NCBI GenBank assembly: GCA_945901155.1
Contig: CAMDKO010000019.1
Coordinates: 1-34,415, forward strand
DNA length: 34,415 nucleotides
From: Pedobacter schmidteae
GTDB lineage: Bacteria > Bacteroidota > Bacteroidia > Sphingobacteriales > Sphingobacteriaceae
Direction of reading: 5' to 3'
Under the pieces are notes generated by a model. The model was not told the origin of the DNA. It saw nothing but the letters and a program-made list of their open reading frames with translations, and searched no databases. Every line of letters begins with the position of its first letter. The first letter of the stretch is position 1. The position numbers and the translations under genes are program-made. Of this stretch, positions 1-8,207 are shown piece after piece.

Positions 1-1808
1 TGAGAAAAGTCGAAACGAAGATAATCTCCATTTACGAGAGAGCCTTTTTGATTCACATGCGCCCCTAAAACCTGTTTTAAAGCTGCATGCAACAAATGTG
101 TAGCCGAGTGATTATTTTCTGTAGCTATCCTGTTTATCGGATCTACTATAGCTCTAAATGTGCCTGAAGGGTTATCCGGAATCTGATCCAAGTAATGAAT
201 GATCAGTCCGTTTTCTTTTTTTGTATCCCTTACCTCGTATTCAATCAATCCGGCATGATCTTCAATCTTACCGGTATCACCTGCTTGTCCGCCACTCTCT
301 GCATAAAATGGGGTACGGTTCAACACTACCTGAAACTGATCCTTTCCTTTTGCAGTAACCTTACGATATCTAAGGATTTTACAATCGCTTTCCAAGTAAT
401 CATATCCAACAAATTCAATCTCATCTCCTTCAGTTGCGATAACCCAGTCGCCAGCATCAATTGCTGTAGCCGCACGTGAACGCTGTTTTTGCTGCTGAAG
501 TTCAGCCTCAAATCCCTCCATATCAACGGTACAACCTTTTTCTCTTGCCATAAGCTCGGTCAAATCAATTGGAAATCCGAAAGTATCATATAACTCAAAG
601 GCAAAGTCACCCTTGATCAGTTTATCTGTTGTTTCAAAACGTTCAAACCGTTGAATTCCTGTAGCTAGGGTTCTTAAAAAAGACATCTCTTCTTCCAAAA
701 CAACCTTCTGAACAAAATTCTGCTGTTTTTTAAGTTCAGAAAAAACGCCATCAAACTGATCAGCAAGTATTGGTACAAGCTTATTTAAAAATGGCTCCTT
801 AAGATCAAGAAAAGTATAGGCATACCTTACTGCTCTTCTGAGAATTCGCCGAACCACATAACCGGCCTTATTATTTGAAGGAAGTGTTCCATCGGCAATA
901 CAAAAACAGATCGCACGAATATGATCTGACATTACTCGCATGGCAACGGCCGAACCCCAACCCTCTTCACCGGGAATTGAATTTCCATGATATGGAGTGC
1001 TCGATTGCTCTGAAATATACTGGATCAATGGCTGAAATACATCGGTATCATAATTTGATGTTTTATTTTGAATAACCCGAACTAAACGCTCCAAACCCAT
1101 GCCTGTATCAACATGCTGATTTGGAAGCTTTTCAAGTGAACCATTTTTGAGTCGGTTATATTGCATGAACACGTTATTCCAAACCTCAATAACTTGTGGA
1201 TTATCCTGATTAACCAGTGTACTTCCATTTACTTTTTTGCGTTCAGATTCTGACCGCATATCTACATGGATTTCAGAACATGGCCCACAGGGACCAATTT
1301 CACCCATTTCCCAGAAATTGTCTTTTTTATTGCCAAGAAGAATTCGATCCTCAGAAATATAGTTCTTCCAAATTTCAAATGCTTCTTGATCTTTAGGAAG
1401 GCCCTCCTTTTCATCACCTTGAAATACACTTACATATAACTGGTCTTTTGGGATTTTATAAACTTCAGTCAAAAGTTCCCAGCTCCAAGCTATAGCCTCT
1501 TTTTTAAAATAATCACCGAAGCTCCAATTACCAAGCATCTCAAACATGGTATGATGATAGGTATCAATTCCAACCTCTTCAAGATCATTATGCTTACCTG
1601 ATACACGTAAACAACGCTGTGTATCAGCTATCCTCGAATGCTTAATTGCTGCTTCACCCAGAAAAAGTTCTTTGAATTGATTCATACCTGCATTGGTAAA
1701 CATCAATGTAGGATCGTCTTTTACCACAATGGGTGCCGATGAAACTACCTGATGCCCTTTTTGGGCAAAAAAATCTAAAAAACTCTGTCTTATTTCTTTG
1801 GTAGTCAT
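1..1808 (-). CDS. alaS: Alanyl-tRNA synthetase, N-terminal ~602 residues (3' end outside window)
   Basis: AlaRS charges tRNA-Ala with alanine in the cytoplasm and hydrolyses mischarged Ser/Gly-tRNA. The reverse strand reads without interruption from ATG at 1808 ([14 protein letters not shown]...) to the window edge. It shows the class II aminoacylation core ([49 protein letters not shown]) and then the start of the editing domain, with the HxxxH zinc motif ([14 protein letters not shown], around residue 575). Family members are about 870 residues, so about a third is missing, only because of the window border. It diverges from the MerR gene. A TATATTTG promoter element lies 18 bp upstream of the start. 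Identity is certain at family level. Confidence 0.97.
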   Translation of the reverse strand, partial: MTTKEIRQSFLDFFAQKGHQVVSSAPIVVKDDPTLMFTNAGMNQFKELFLGEAAIKHSRIADTQRCLRVSGKHNDLEEVGIDTYHHTMFEMLGNWSFGDYFKKEAIAWSWELLTEVYKIPKDQLYVSVFQGDEKEGLPKDQEAFEIWKNYISEDRILLGNKKDNFWEMGEIGPCGPCSEIHVDMRSESERKKVNGSTLVNQDNPQVIEVWNNVFMQYNRLKNGSLEKLPNQHVDTGMGLERLVRVIQNKTSNYDTDVFQPLIQYISEQSSTPYHGNSIPGEEGWGSAVAMRVMSDHIRAICFCIADGTLPSNNKAGYVVRRILRRAVRYAYTFLDLKEPFLNKLVPILADQFDGVFSELKKQQNFVQKVVLEEEMSFLRTLATGIQRFERFETTDKLIKGDFAFELYDTFGFPIDLTELMAREKGCTVDMEGFEAELQQQKQRSRAATAIDAGDWVIATEGDEIEFVGYDYLESDCKILRYRKVTAKGKDQFQVVLNRTPFYAESGGQAGDTGKIEDHAGLIEYEVRDTKKENGLIIHYLDQIPDNPSGTFRAIVDPINRIATENNHSATHLLHAALKQVLGAHVNQKGSLVNGDYLRFDFS

Positions 1809-1826
1809 CCTTGATTAGCTATTCTG

Positions 1827-1834
1827 CAAATATA
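1827..1834 (-). promoter_or_regulatory. Putative Bacteroidota -7 element for alaS
   Basis: On the minus strand the sequence is TATATTTG, an exact match to TAnnTTTG, 18 bp upstream of the alaS ATG. No clear TTTG -33 element is visible at 19-21 bp, so the call rests on the -7 match and its position. Confidence 0.5.
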
Positions 1835-2024
1835 AATATTGATGCGGATTTGTGTGTGGAGAATATAAGAATATTTGGATACAAAATTCATATTCATTAA
1901 ACATGGCTCATTTTACCAATATGGTTAATTTTTCGATGTTTGATGGAAGAAAAAAGGTTTTGGCACTTCACTTCTGTTGTTAACTAGTCAAATAGTATTA
2001 TTTTTACAAAGAAAAATTAAGGCT

Positions 2025-2360
2025 ATGCCATACAAAGATCGAGAAATCACAAAGTTGTACTATACTATGGGTGAAGTAACCCAAATGTTTGATGTGAATG
2101 CGTCTCAGATCCGTTATTATGAGCGAGAATTTGAAATTCTTCAACCAAAAAAAAATAAAAAGGGCAACCGTCTGTTCAGTCCCGATGACGTTGAGAATTT
2201 AAGAATCATCTTTAGTCTCGTAAAAGATAAAGGATATACTCTTCAAGGTGCAAAAGATCATCTTCGAAGTAATAAAAACGAAGAAAAAGAGAATCAAAAA
2301 GTAATTGACTCATTAGAACGACTAAAACATTTTCTCCTCGAAGTAAAGGAAAAGCTTTAA
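2025..2360 (+). CDS. Small MerR-family transcriptional regulator
   Basis: A 111-residue DNA-binding protein of the MerR superfamily. The winged-helix HTH reads LYYTMGEVTQMFDVNASQIRYY, where the SQIRYYE segment corresponds to the MerR recognition helix. It continues with the GNRLFSPDDVENL wing and a helical tail with a charged, possibly coiled-coil end (KVIDSLERLKHFLLEV). There is no effector-binding domain, and no cysteine suggesting metal sensing. I chose ATG 2025 because the longer frame back to 1977 begins with TTG and adds 16 residues that look non-coding. It stands alone, diverging from alaS and converging on comEC. Target and signal are unknown. Short stand-alone MerR proteins of this kind are common in Bacteroidota. 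Confidence 0.85.
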   Translation: MPYKDREITKLYYTMGEVTQMFDVNASQIRYYEREFEILQPKKNKKGNRLFSPDDVENLRIIFSLVKDKGYTLQGAKDHLRSNKNEEKENQKVIDSLERLKHFLLEVKEKL

Positions 2361-2385
2361 TTATACGATCAAGCCCCTGCTGCAC

Positions 2386-2407
2386 TTTGTTTAATTTAAA
2401 AAACAAA
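2386..2407. terminator. AT-rich inverted repeat between convergent merR and comEC
   Basis: TTTGTTT (2386-2392) pairs with AAACAAA (2401-2407) across an 8-nt loop, directly against the comEC stop codon at 2408. The position between convergent genes fits a weak bidirectional terminator. The all-A/T-rich stem makes this tentative. Confidence 0.3.
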
Positions 2408-4507
2408 TTATTCTAGCTTAACGATATATGCCGGGTATTTCTTTAATGAAATACAAGTAATTTTTAAACTTTTGGCTTCCCTTAGCCAGGCCTTTATTTT
2501 ATACTCCGGATTAGATGAATCTATAATTACAGATTTAAATTCAACCATCTCACTAATATAGCGCAATCCCTTTGCCGAGCCTTTGCTTAAAAGCAACAAA
2601 TCAACTGCAATTCTCTTGTTGAGAACAAGCTTATTAAATTCATTTCTCCACCTAAGTATCCTGAAATTGCCGAATTGCATAAAATCAGAATCTGACCAGT
2701 AGTTAGATCCTGAAAATTGTTTTTCAGGATCAAAAACAAGACTTTCTTCACTACCGAGCATTGAAATTGAAGGCTTTATTGAATACGTATTTCGTTTATC
2801 AGACGGCTTTACATCAGTAATAACAATACTTTGACCTTTAAATAAATACGCTATTGCAGTATTTTTTCGAAGACTATAAAAGATCAATTCATGTCTATTA
2901 AAATTTTCAATTGATTTCATAGACAGACTGACAGCAAGTATAATACTAATAGATAATGATAGCCAGATGATGATTTTATTTCTAAATAATTGCCAGAACA
3001 CGAATGAAATAAGCAATGAACTAATCAGCATGTACTCAAAAGTACTGACCCAAATGCCTTCAAGGGCTGAAAATGGCAGTTGTTCAATTTTGTATAAAAT
3101 GTCATTTGTAAAATTGATTAGCCAATTTAGAAACTTGCCAAGAGGCAGTATAATTAAAGGGTATGGGATGATTAAGAAAGCAATACCTGCATACATGATG
3201 AATGCAACAGGCAATACGATGAGCAAATTGCTTAGCAGAAAATAAACTGGGAATTGATGGAAATAGTAAATACTAAGTGGAAAGGTAGCTAATTGTGCTG
3301 CAATTGATAAAGCGCAATAGCTCCAAATATGTTCAAATAATTTATTTTTAATATAAAGTACATTGAAAATTATTGGATGGAAATATACCAAGCCAACAAC
3401 AGCCAGATAGGACAGCTGAAAACCAAGGTCAAACAAATAAAATGGATCATACAAAAGCAAAAAAAAAGCAGAGATAGCGATTAAATTATAGGTATTCTGA
3501 TTTTTATTCATCGCCTTACCCAACACTACAAAACTTAACATGAGTGCAGATCTACAAACGGATGGTGAAAATCCAGTAAGTAGAGCGTAGAACCAAATTA
3601 CTGCAATAATGATAATGGCTCTTAACAAGATTAAGTTTTTGCTCCTGTTCATTGGTTTAAGCAAAAAAGACAAAACAAGAAATACAATTCCAACATGCAT
3701 TCCTGATACAGAAAGTACATGCATTGTACCGGTTTTTGAATACGCCTCAATAAGATCTTTACTAAGATCAGCTCGGTAGCCTAGAATCAGGGTTGATGCC
3801 ATTGAAGAGGCCTCCTGGTCAGGTATATACCTGTCGAACTTTTTTACAAGATCTTTCCTTAATTTGAATGCAAATGAAATGAATGGATTGCCAGTATTTT
3901 GGGAAACACGTTTAACCTCATCTGCTTGAAGAAACATCTGATAATAGATCTGCTTGTCCTTTAAATAGGATTTGAAATCAAATTCTCCTGGATTATACGA
4001 TGGTTCTACTTCTTGATAATTTGCTGGAATTAGAAATATATCTCCATAATTAACTTCAATTGCATTCAAAGGATCAAGCTTCATGGCAATTAATAGCTTT
4101 CCATTAGTATTCTGAATACGTTTTTTAGAATAAACGGCTATAACTTCAGACTCAAAGCGAACAATTCCTGTCGATAATTTTGGTTCATTAATTATTTTAA
4201 CAAAAAGAGTTTCAGATTTTAATGTACTAAAATGGCTTGGATCAAACCTCGCAGAGAAATGAATGCTAAGTTCATAGGCTAATAGTATGAGGTAAAAATG
4301 AATGAGTAAACCAAATAACCATCCCCATCTAAACAATTTATATTTTTTGTAAGCCAATAATCCGATCAAAAAGGATCCAAAAAGCAAATTAATCAGACCA
4401 AATCCCCATGAATAAATCAAGGGATCAGCAAAATTATATGCGACTAAAATTCCAATAATCAAGGGGAATAACAATCGTACAAACGGCACCTCCCCTTTAA
4501 AGAACAT
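2408..4507 (-). CDS. comEC: ComEC/Rec2-family DNA-uptake membrane channel
   Basis: Probable inner-membrane channel that carries single-stranded DNA into the cytoplasm during natural transformation. The 699-residue protein has two or three N-terminal membrane helices (about 8-80), a soluble DUF4131/OB-fold-like stretch (about 90-200), and a polytopic Competence domain opened by the family signature HVLSVSGMHVG (263-273), with many further helices to about residue 540. The last ~150 residues sit where other ComEC proteins have a metallo-beta-lactamase domain, but the HxHxDH metal motif is not visible, so that domain looks degenerate or replaced. It begins 2 bp after the HhH/beta-barrel gene, so the two are almost certainly co-transcribed. 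Family identity is firm; activity in DNA uptake is inferred. Confidence 0.92.
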   Translation of the reverse strand: MFFKGEVPFVRLLFPLIIGILVAYNFADPLIYSWGFGLINLLFGSFLIGLLAYKKYKLFRWGWLFGLLIHFYLILLAYELSIHFSARFDPSHFSTLKSETLFVKIINEPKLSTGIVRFESEVIAVYSKKRIQNTNGKLLIAMKLDPLNAIEVNYGDIFLIPANYQEVEPSYNPGEFDFKSYLKDKQIYYQMFLQADEVKRVSQNTGNPFISFAFKLRKDLVKKFDRYIPDQEASSMASTLILGYRADLSKDLIEAYSKTGTMHVLSVSGMHVGIVFLVLSFLLKPMNRSKNLILLRAIIIIAVIWFYALLTGFSPSVCRSALMLSFVVLGKAMNKNQNTYNLIAISAFFLLLYDPFYLFDLGFQLSYLAVVGLVYFHPIIFNVLYIKNKLFEHIWSYCALSIAAQLATFPLSIYYFHQFPVYFLLSNLLIVLPVAFIMYAGIAFLIIPYPLIILPLGKFLNWLINFTNDILYKIEQLPFSALEGIWVSTFEYMLISSLLISFVFWQLFRNKIIIWLSLSISIILAVSLSMKSIENFNRHELIFYSLRKNTAIAYLFKGQSIVITDVKPSDKRNTYSIKPSISMLGSEESLVFDPEKQFSGSNYWSDSDFMQFGNFRILRWRNEFNKLVLNKRIAVDLLLLSKGSAKGLRYISEMVEFKSVIIDSSNPEYKIKAWLREAKSLKITCISLKKYPAYIVKLE

Positions 4508-4509
4508 AC

Positions 4510-6552
4510 TTAAAATTGATAGCGTATTTGCATCCTTACATCCGACCTTTTATTTCCATTGATTTCATCATCTCCACTACCCACTATTTTTTGATCATAA
4601 TAGCTTGTCAATGAATATCTTAGCCACAGATCAAAACCTCTAATTAAGGTATACCGAGCATTGACATAAAACCGGACACCCTTGCCTTGATAAGCAGGAA
4701 CCGAATAAGAGTACAAAACATCATTTTCATAGGCATATATCCTCGAATTAAAACTTTCTGTATCAAAAATCCCAAACCGTATATTGCCTGAAAGCCTTGA
4801 ACTCATTGGTTTGTAAATAATATCCTGATAATTTAAAAATCCAAGTTCAAATTTTGAGTTTCCCTTTTGATAACGAACCATTTCAGCACGGTTTCTAAAG
4901 CTAAAGCGATCATTAATGCTATAAATAATCTCAATACGATAATTTTGCTTATCCACAGTTTCCAAACCAGAATTGGCCTCCGAATTTTCTTCCCTAACCT
5001 GCTGCTTAAAGCGACTGCTTAAGTTCAGTTTCTTATTCATTCTGTAGTTAATCTGAGTAAATATTTCGTAGCCTGCCGAAGGAGCATTAACCCTAAATTT
5101 CAACCATGGAAACCTGAAAAAGTCGGAATATGTAAATAAATCCCATTTAGAATCCAACTTAAGTGACAGGGCGGAGTAAAAACCACTTTCATTTACAGCA
5201 TTTGAGGCTTCAGAAACTGACTGATTAAAAAATGAATGATAATTCTTAGCATACCTGCGATGCATAAGTACCAGAGAAACTCTGGGAGAAAGGCTACTCA
5301 TAATTCCATTAATAAATGCAGACCCACCATTTTTGCTATGTGCCACCTCACCAAAAAAGTAGGTATTCCTATAGTTATAATCGTAATTAAATCCCAGATT
5401 CATCAGCAAGTTTCCTCTAAAATCGTATTGTTCATAAAGTGATTTCCCAATACTAAAAGGAAGGCTAAACTGGGTTTGAAAAGAAGTGAAACCGATGTTT
5501 AAACTTTTGCTATTAAATTGAATATGAGCTCCATAAATCGTAGATAATAGTTGTGATTTATTAACAATTTCACTTTTTGTACGGTGAAGACCACTGATAT
5601 TGATCGTACTAACTTCTTTTCCCTGATCCGTTAAACTAGCGTCCAAGTTTTTCTTTGAAAAAAAAGGAGTAAAAGAAAGTTTTCTAAACTTAAACGTACC
5701 CGAAGCACCTCTTAAAAACATAGACTCATTAACCGAACTGTAGGGCTTTAAACCAAAATCCTGTTTGGCAATGGTACTTATCCCAGCACCCTTACCAAAA
5801 CCTAAGCCCGACCACATCACTAAACCCTGGCCAAATTGTAGCGCATAATCACCAATAAGCAGTTTCTTAACTATACCACTTCCTCTAAACGATATATTTC
5901 CAGAATAAAAATCGAAGCCTTTGTTTTTAGTGCTATCAAAAAATTGCTCGCCGGCATCTTTTTCCATATTAAGTGATGCGGCCAACGTATTCGAAAAACT
6001 ATATCGGTAACGAGTTAAAATTCTCCATGCAGAGCCCTGATAGTTTGCCTCCTTTGCATTGGCTAGTTTTGAAAACCCAGCCTGTCTTTCAAGTATTTTT
6101 CCCATTCTAATCATAAGATCATGGTCAGCTTTCTGAACAAGTTTTTTGAACTTCATATCTTTAAAAGGCGGAGGCAATGTTACCTTGACAAATTTTATGA
6201 GCAAGTTGATAGACTCAATGTCGAGACTCCTGATACTTTGAAGCTCAAAAACATCAAGAAAAGGACCATGTTCAAGACTGTGATTCAAAATTTCATTGAT
6301 TTGAATTGGGCTCAGAAAAATCAGCTCTTTCAACTGGTCTTTGGTTGCATTATTAAGGTCAATTGGATGTTTCCTATAATAAGTTAACCTCTCGGCTATA
6401 TCTGAATAATCCTGATCCTCGCCTAGTTCAGAGGAAAGAATATCCAGAATCTTTTCAATGATATCAGTATCATCGTCTTGAGCGTAAGTAATTTGAGGGT
6501 TTATACTTAATAGAAAAAGAATAAATCCGAGGTATTTACAATTAAAATTCAT
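4510..6552 (-). CDS. Secreted protein with ComEA-like HhH region and outer-membrane beta-barrel
   Basis: About 680 residues with an N-terminal signal peptide (ends near TYA-Q, residue 24). A ComEA-type helix-hairpin-helix region follows (about 50-125; IDLNNATKDQL at 64-74, EHGPF at 94-98). The rest, from about 140, has alternating polar/hydrophobic strands, many aromatic residues and a terminal ...RYQF, typical of an outer-membrane beta-barrel. The hairpins themselves are degenerate: the usual GIG of ComEA is replaced by FLS. ATG 6552 is chosen because the longer frame starts with TTG; this makes the start overlap the upstream stop by 11 bp. It lies between a PorQ-like protein and comEC. A role as outer-membrane DNA receptor or pore is an attractive inference from context but unproven. 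Confidence 0.75.
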   Translation of the reverse strand: MNFNCKYLGFILFLLSINPQITYAQDDDTDIIEKILDILSSELGEDQDYSDIAERLTYYRKHPIDLNNATKDQLKELIFLSPIQINEILNHSLEHGPFLDVFELQSIRSLDIESINLLIKFVKVTLPPPFKDMKFKKLVQKADHDLMIRMGKILERQAGFSKLANAKEANYQGSAWRILTRYRYSFSNTLAASLNMEKDAGEQFFDSTKNKGFDFYSGNISFRGSGIVKKLLIGDYALQFGQGLVMWSGLGFGKGAGISTIAKQDFGLKPYSSVNESMFLRGASGTFKFRKLSFTPFFSKKNLDASLTDQGKEVSTINISGLHRTKSEIVNKSQLLSTIYGAHIQFNSKSLNIGFTSFQTQFSLPFSIGKSLYEQYDFRGNLLMNLGFNYDYNYRNTYFFGEVAHSKNGGSAFINGIMSSLSPRVSLVLMHRRYAKNYHSFFNQSVSEASNAVNESGFYSALSLKLDSKWDLFTYSDFFRFPWLKFRVNAPSAGYEIFTQINYRMNKKLNLSSRFKQQVREENSEANSGLETVDKQNYRIEIIYSINDRFSFRNRAEMVRYQKGNSKFELGFLNYQDIIYKPMSSRLSGNIRFGIFDTESFNSRIYAYENDVLYSYSVPAYQGKGVRFYVNARYTLIRGFDLWLRYSLTSYYDQKIVGSGDDEINGNKRSDVRMQIRYQF

Positions 6553-7336
6553 AACTAAACGCCAGATTAGGTGAATAGCCAAGATTTGGATGTGAAGAGC
6601 TTGCTACATCTAAGGCAAATCGATGATACTGAAGACCAAAGCCTGCATATTGCTTAAATGGGTTTGCAGACATCCCTCCCCTCAAGGCAAACCACTTAAT
6701 CAATCGATATTCAAGGCCCAGCTTTGTATCAATCGTAGCATTTAACACCTTATGTATATCACTAATTATTAAGACCTTATCACTAAATTCAAAAGCAACA
6801 CCGAAAGAAAGACTAAGGGGAATAGTTGAACCTAAAAGATCTTGAAACTTACTATTTGACGGATTTGAAATATGCGTTCCGATCAAAAATTTGTCGTTGA
6901 TTCGATATTGCATGCCAACATTCATGCTTAAAGCGCTTGATTCGCCATATTTATGGATACTTAGCTGATGATAATTCAGCATAATTGAGAGTGCCAAAGC
7001 ACCTGAAAAATTTCTGGAATAGGCAATTCCTGCTGTTTGATCAGAATATTCATTAATGCCATAACGATGAATACTCAATCCAAAAACATGCTGCTTATAT
7101 GGGATAGCAAAAACAGCTTTTTGAGTACTTAAATCCTGATCAGAAAAATGACGCTCATATCCTACAGCAAATATTGGCCTCCGGATTTCGGCAATGCCCG
7201 CAGAATTATGCTGTAATGACCATATTTCCTTTAAAGCAACTCCAGCCGAACCCATAGATAAAGACCTTGGCCCCGGGCTTATCTGAGCAATTAATTCGGT
7301 TTGGAAAAAGATAAAAATCAAACAAATGTATTTCAT
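6542..7336 (-). CDS. PorV/PorQ-like outer-membrane protein
   Basis: A 264-residue protein with signal peptide (MKYICLIFIFFQTELIAQ) followed by SLSMGSAGVALKEIWSLQHNSAGIA. This resembles the opening of PorV/PorQ/UPF0164-type barrels, in which a conserved MGxAGVA is followed by an N-P/S-AG motif. The remainder alternates short amphipathic strands and Gly/Asn turns and ends in YEF, consistent with a beta-barrel. In type IX secretion, PorV shuttles substrates and PorQ is an accessory, but this copy is not near other T9SS genes. It is the first gene of the tight cluster with the HhH/barrel protein and ComEC. I set ATG 7336 because the longer frame starts at TTG. Family assignment is moderate and function unknown. 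Confidence 0.6.
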   Translation of the reverse strand: MKYICLIFIFFQTELIAQISPGPRSLSMGSAGVALKEIWSLQHNSAGIAEIRRPIFAVGYERHFSDQDLSTQKAVFAIPYKQHVFGLSIHRYGINEYSDQTAGIAYSRNFSGALALSIMLNYHQLSIHKYGESSALSMNVGMQYRINDKFLIGTHISNPSNSKFQDLLGSTIPLSLSFGVAFEFSDKVLIISDIHKVLNATIDTKLGLEYRLIKWFALRGGMSANPFKQYAGFGLQYHRFALDVASSSHPNLGYSPNLAFSYEF

Positions 7337-7446
7337 TTGAATGAAAATACTTTCCCGACAAGAAAAGCTCAAATAAAATTATTAAACGGTCATAAGTAAC
7401 AATATCCGGAATAATCCGTCTATTTGTGAGATCAATTATTTAAGAT

Positions 7447-8130
7447 ATGAAGAGAATCATTTTAAGTTTTGTACTGTTGTTTTCAGCAACTGTAATTTAT
7501 GCCCAGTCAAGCAATTCTGCAAACACAGGTAAAATAACTGAGGGTACTATTATTTATACCGTTGAATGGAAATTGCCTGAACAAATGGCGGCTATGGCCA
7601 GTAGTTTCCCAAAAGAGTTAACCGTTTATTTCAAAGGAGACTCTTCTAGTTTAAAAACTGAATCTGCAATGTACAGCAGTACAAATATTCTAAATGTAAA
7701 TAAGGAATATGAACGTCTTTTATTAAATATACCCATGATGGGTAAAAAGTTTTCTGTATTGTTTAGTCCAGCTGATCAAGAAAAAATGCAGGCAAATTTG
7801 CCCGAATTAACATTGAAAGCTAGTACAGAAACTAAAAGCATTGCCGGATTCAATGTTTTAAAGCATGAAGTTAACGAGAAGAAATCAAATCAGAATTTCG
7901 AAGCATGGTTTACAAAGGATGTGGAAGTGACTCAAAATGCATTAAGCCGCTTTTTCGACAAAAACTTTGGTTTCCCAGTTGAATTCGTTTCGTTCATGAA
8001 TGGCTTGAGTGTAAAAGCTATTGTAAAAGAAATCAAAGCCGGCACTGTACCTGCTGGTTCATTTTCTGCATCAAAAGATTTTGAAGAGATCAGTATGGAT
8101 CAACTGATGCAAATGCAAGGAGGTAGATAA
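7447..8130 (+). CDS. Secreted DUF4412/GLPGLI-like protein of unknown function
   Basis: A 227-residue protein with a clear signal peptide (cleavage after VIYAQ, about residue 20). The mature part opens with ITEGTIIYTVEWKLPEQ, continues as beta-rich sequence, and has SIAGFNVLKHEV near residue 135. That last pattern, a modified-protein strand phrase of the type T.TI.GY.C.K, recalls the DUF4412 and GLPGLI families of Bacteroidota periplasmic proteins. There are no catalytic motifs, no cysteines after the signal, and no lipobox. The C-terminus is Met/Gln rich (MDQLMQMQGG). It is followed by the LtaS-type gene after 61 bp containing a long inverted repeat. The protein is probably periplasmic; no function can be assigned. 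Confidence 0.7.
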   Translation: MKRIILSFVLLFSATVIYAQSSNSANTGKITEGTIIYTVEWKLPEQMAAMASSFPKELTVYFKGDSSSLKTESAMYSSTNILNVNKEYERLLLNIPMMGKKFSVLFSPADQEKMQANLPELTLKASTETKSIAGFNVLKHEVNEKKSNQNFEAWFTKDVEVTQNALSRFFDKNFGFPVEFVSFMNGLSVKAIVKEIKAGTVPAGSFSASKDFEEISMDQLMQMQGGR

Positions 8131-8150
8131 CATAAAATTAACATTAAGAT

Positions 8151-8207
8151 TAAAGCTTTTTAACATACAGTGTTTTTTATAACTTGCACTGATGTTAAAA
8201 AGCTTTA
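8151..8207 (+). promoter_or_regulatory. Long inverted repeat whose right arm contains the start codon of the next gene
   Basis: Bases 8151-8166 pair perfectly with 8192-8207 (16 bp). After one unpaired A (8167), CAGTG 8168-8172 pairs with CACTG 8187-8191, leaving a 14-nt loop (8173-8186). ATG 8192-8194 and the first five codons of the LtaS-like gene form the right arm. In RNA this would bury the start codon; in DNA it could be an operator. The loop contains TATAACTTG, a weak -7-like sequence 5 bp before the ATG. Confidence 0.75.

Noticed and set aside
195-1075. Open frames on either strand inside alaS
   Set aside because: They overlap the uninterrupted alaS reading frame and their translations show no domain features.
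2025-2360. Metal-sensing MerR regulator
   Set aside because: No cysteines and no effector domain; signal cannot be assigned.
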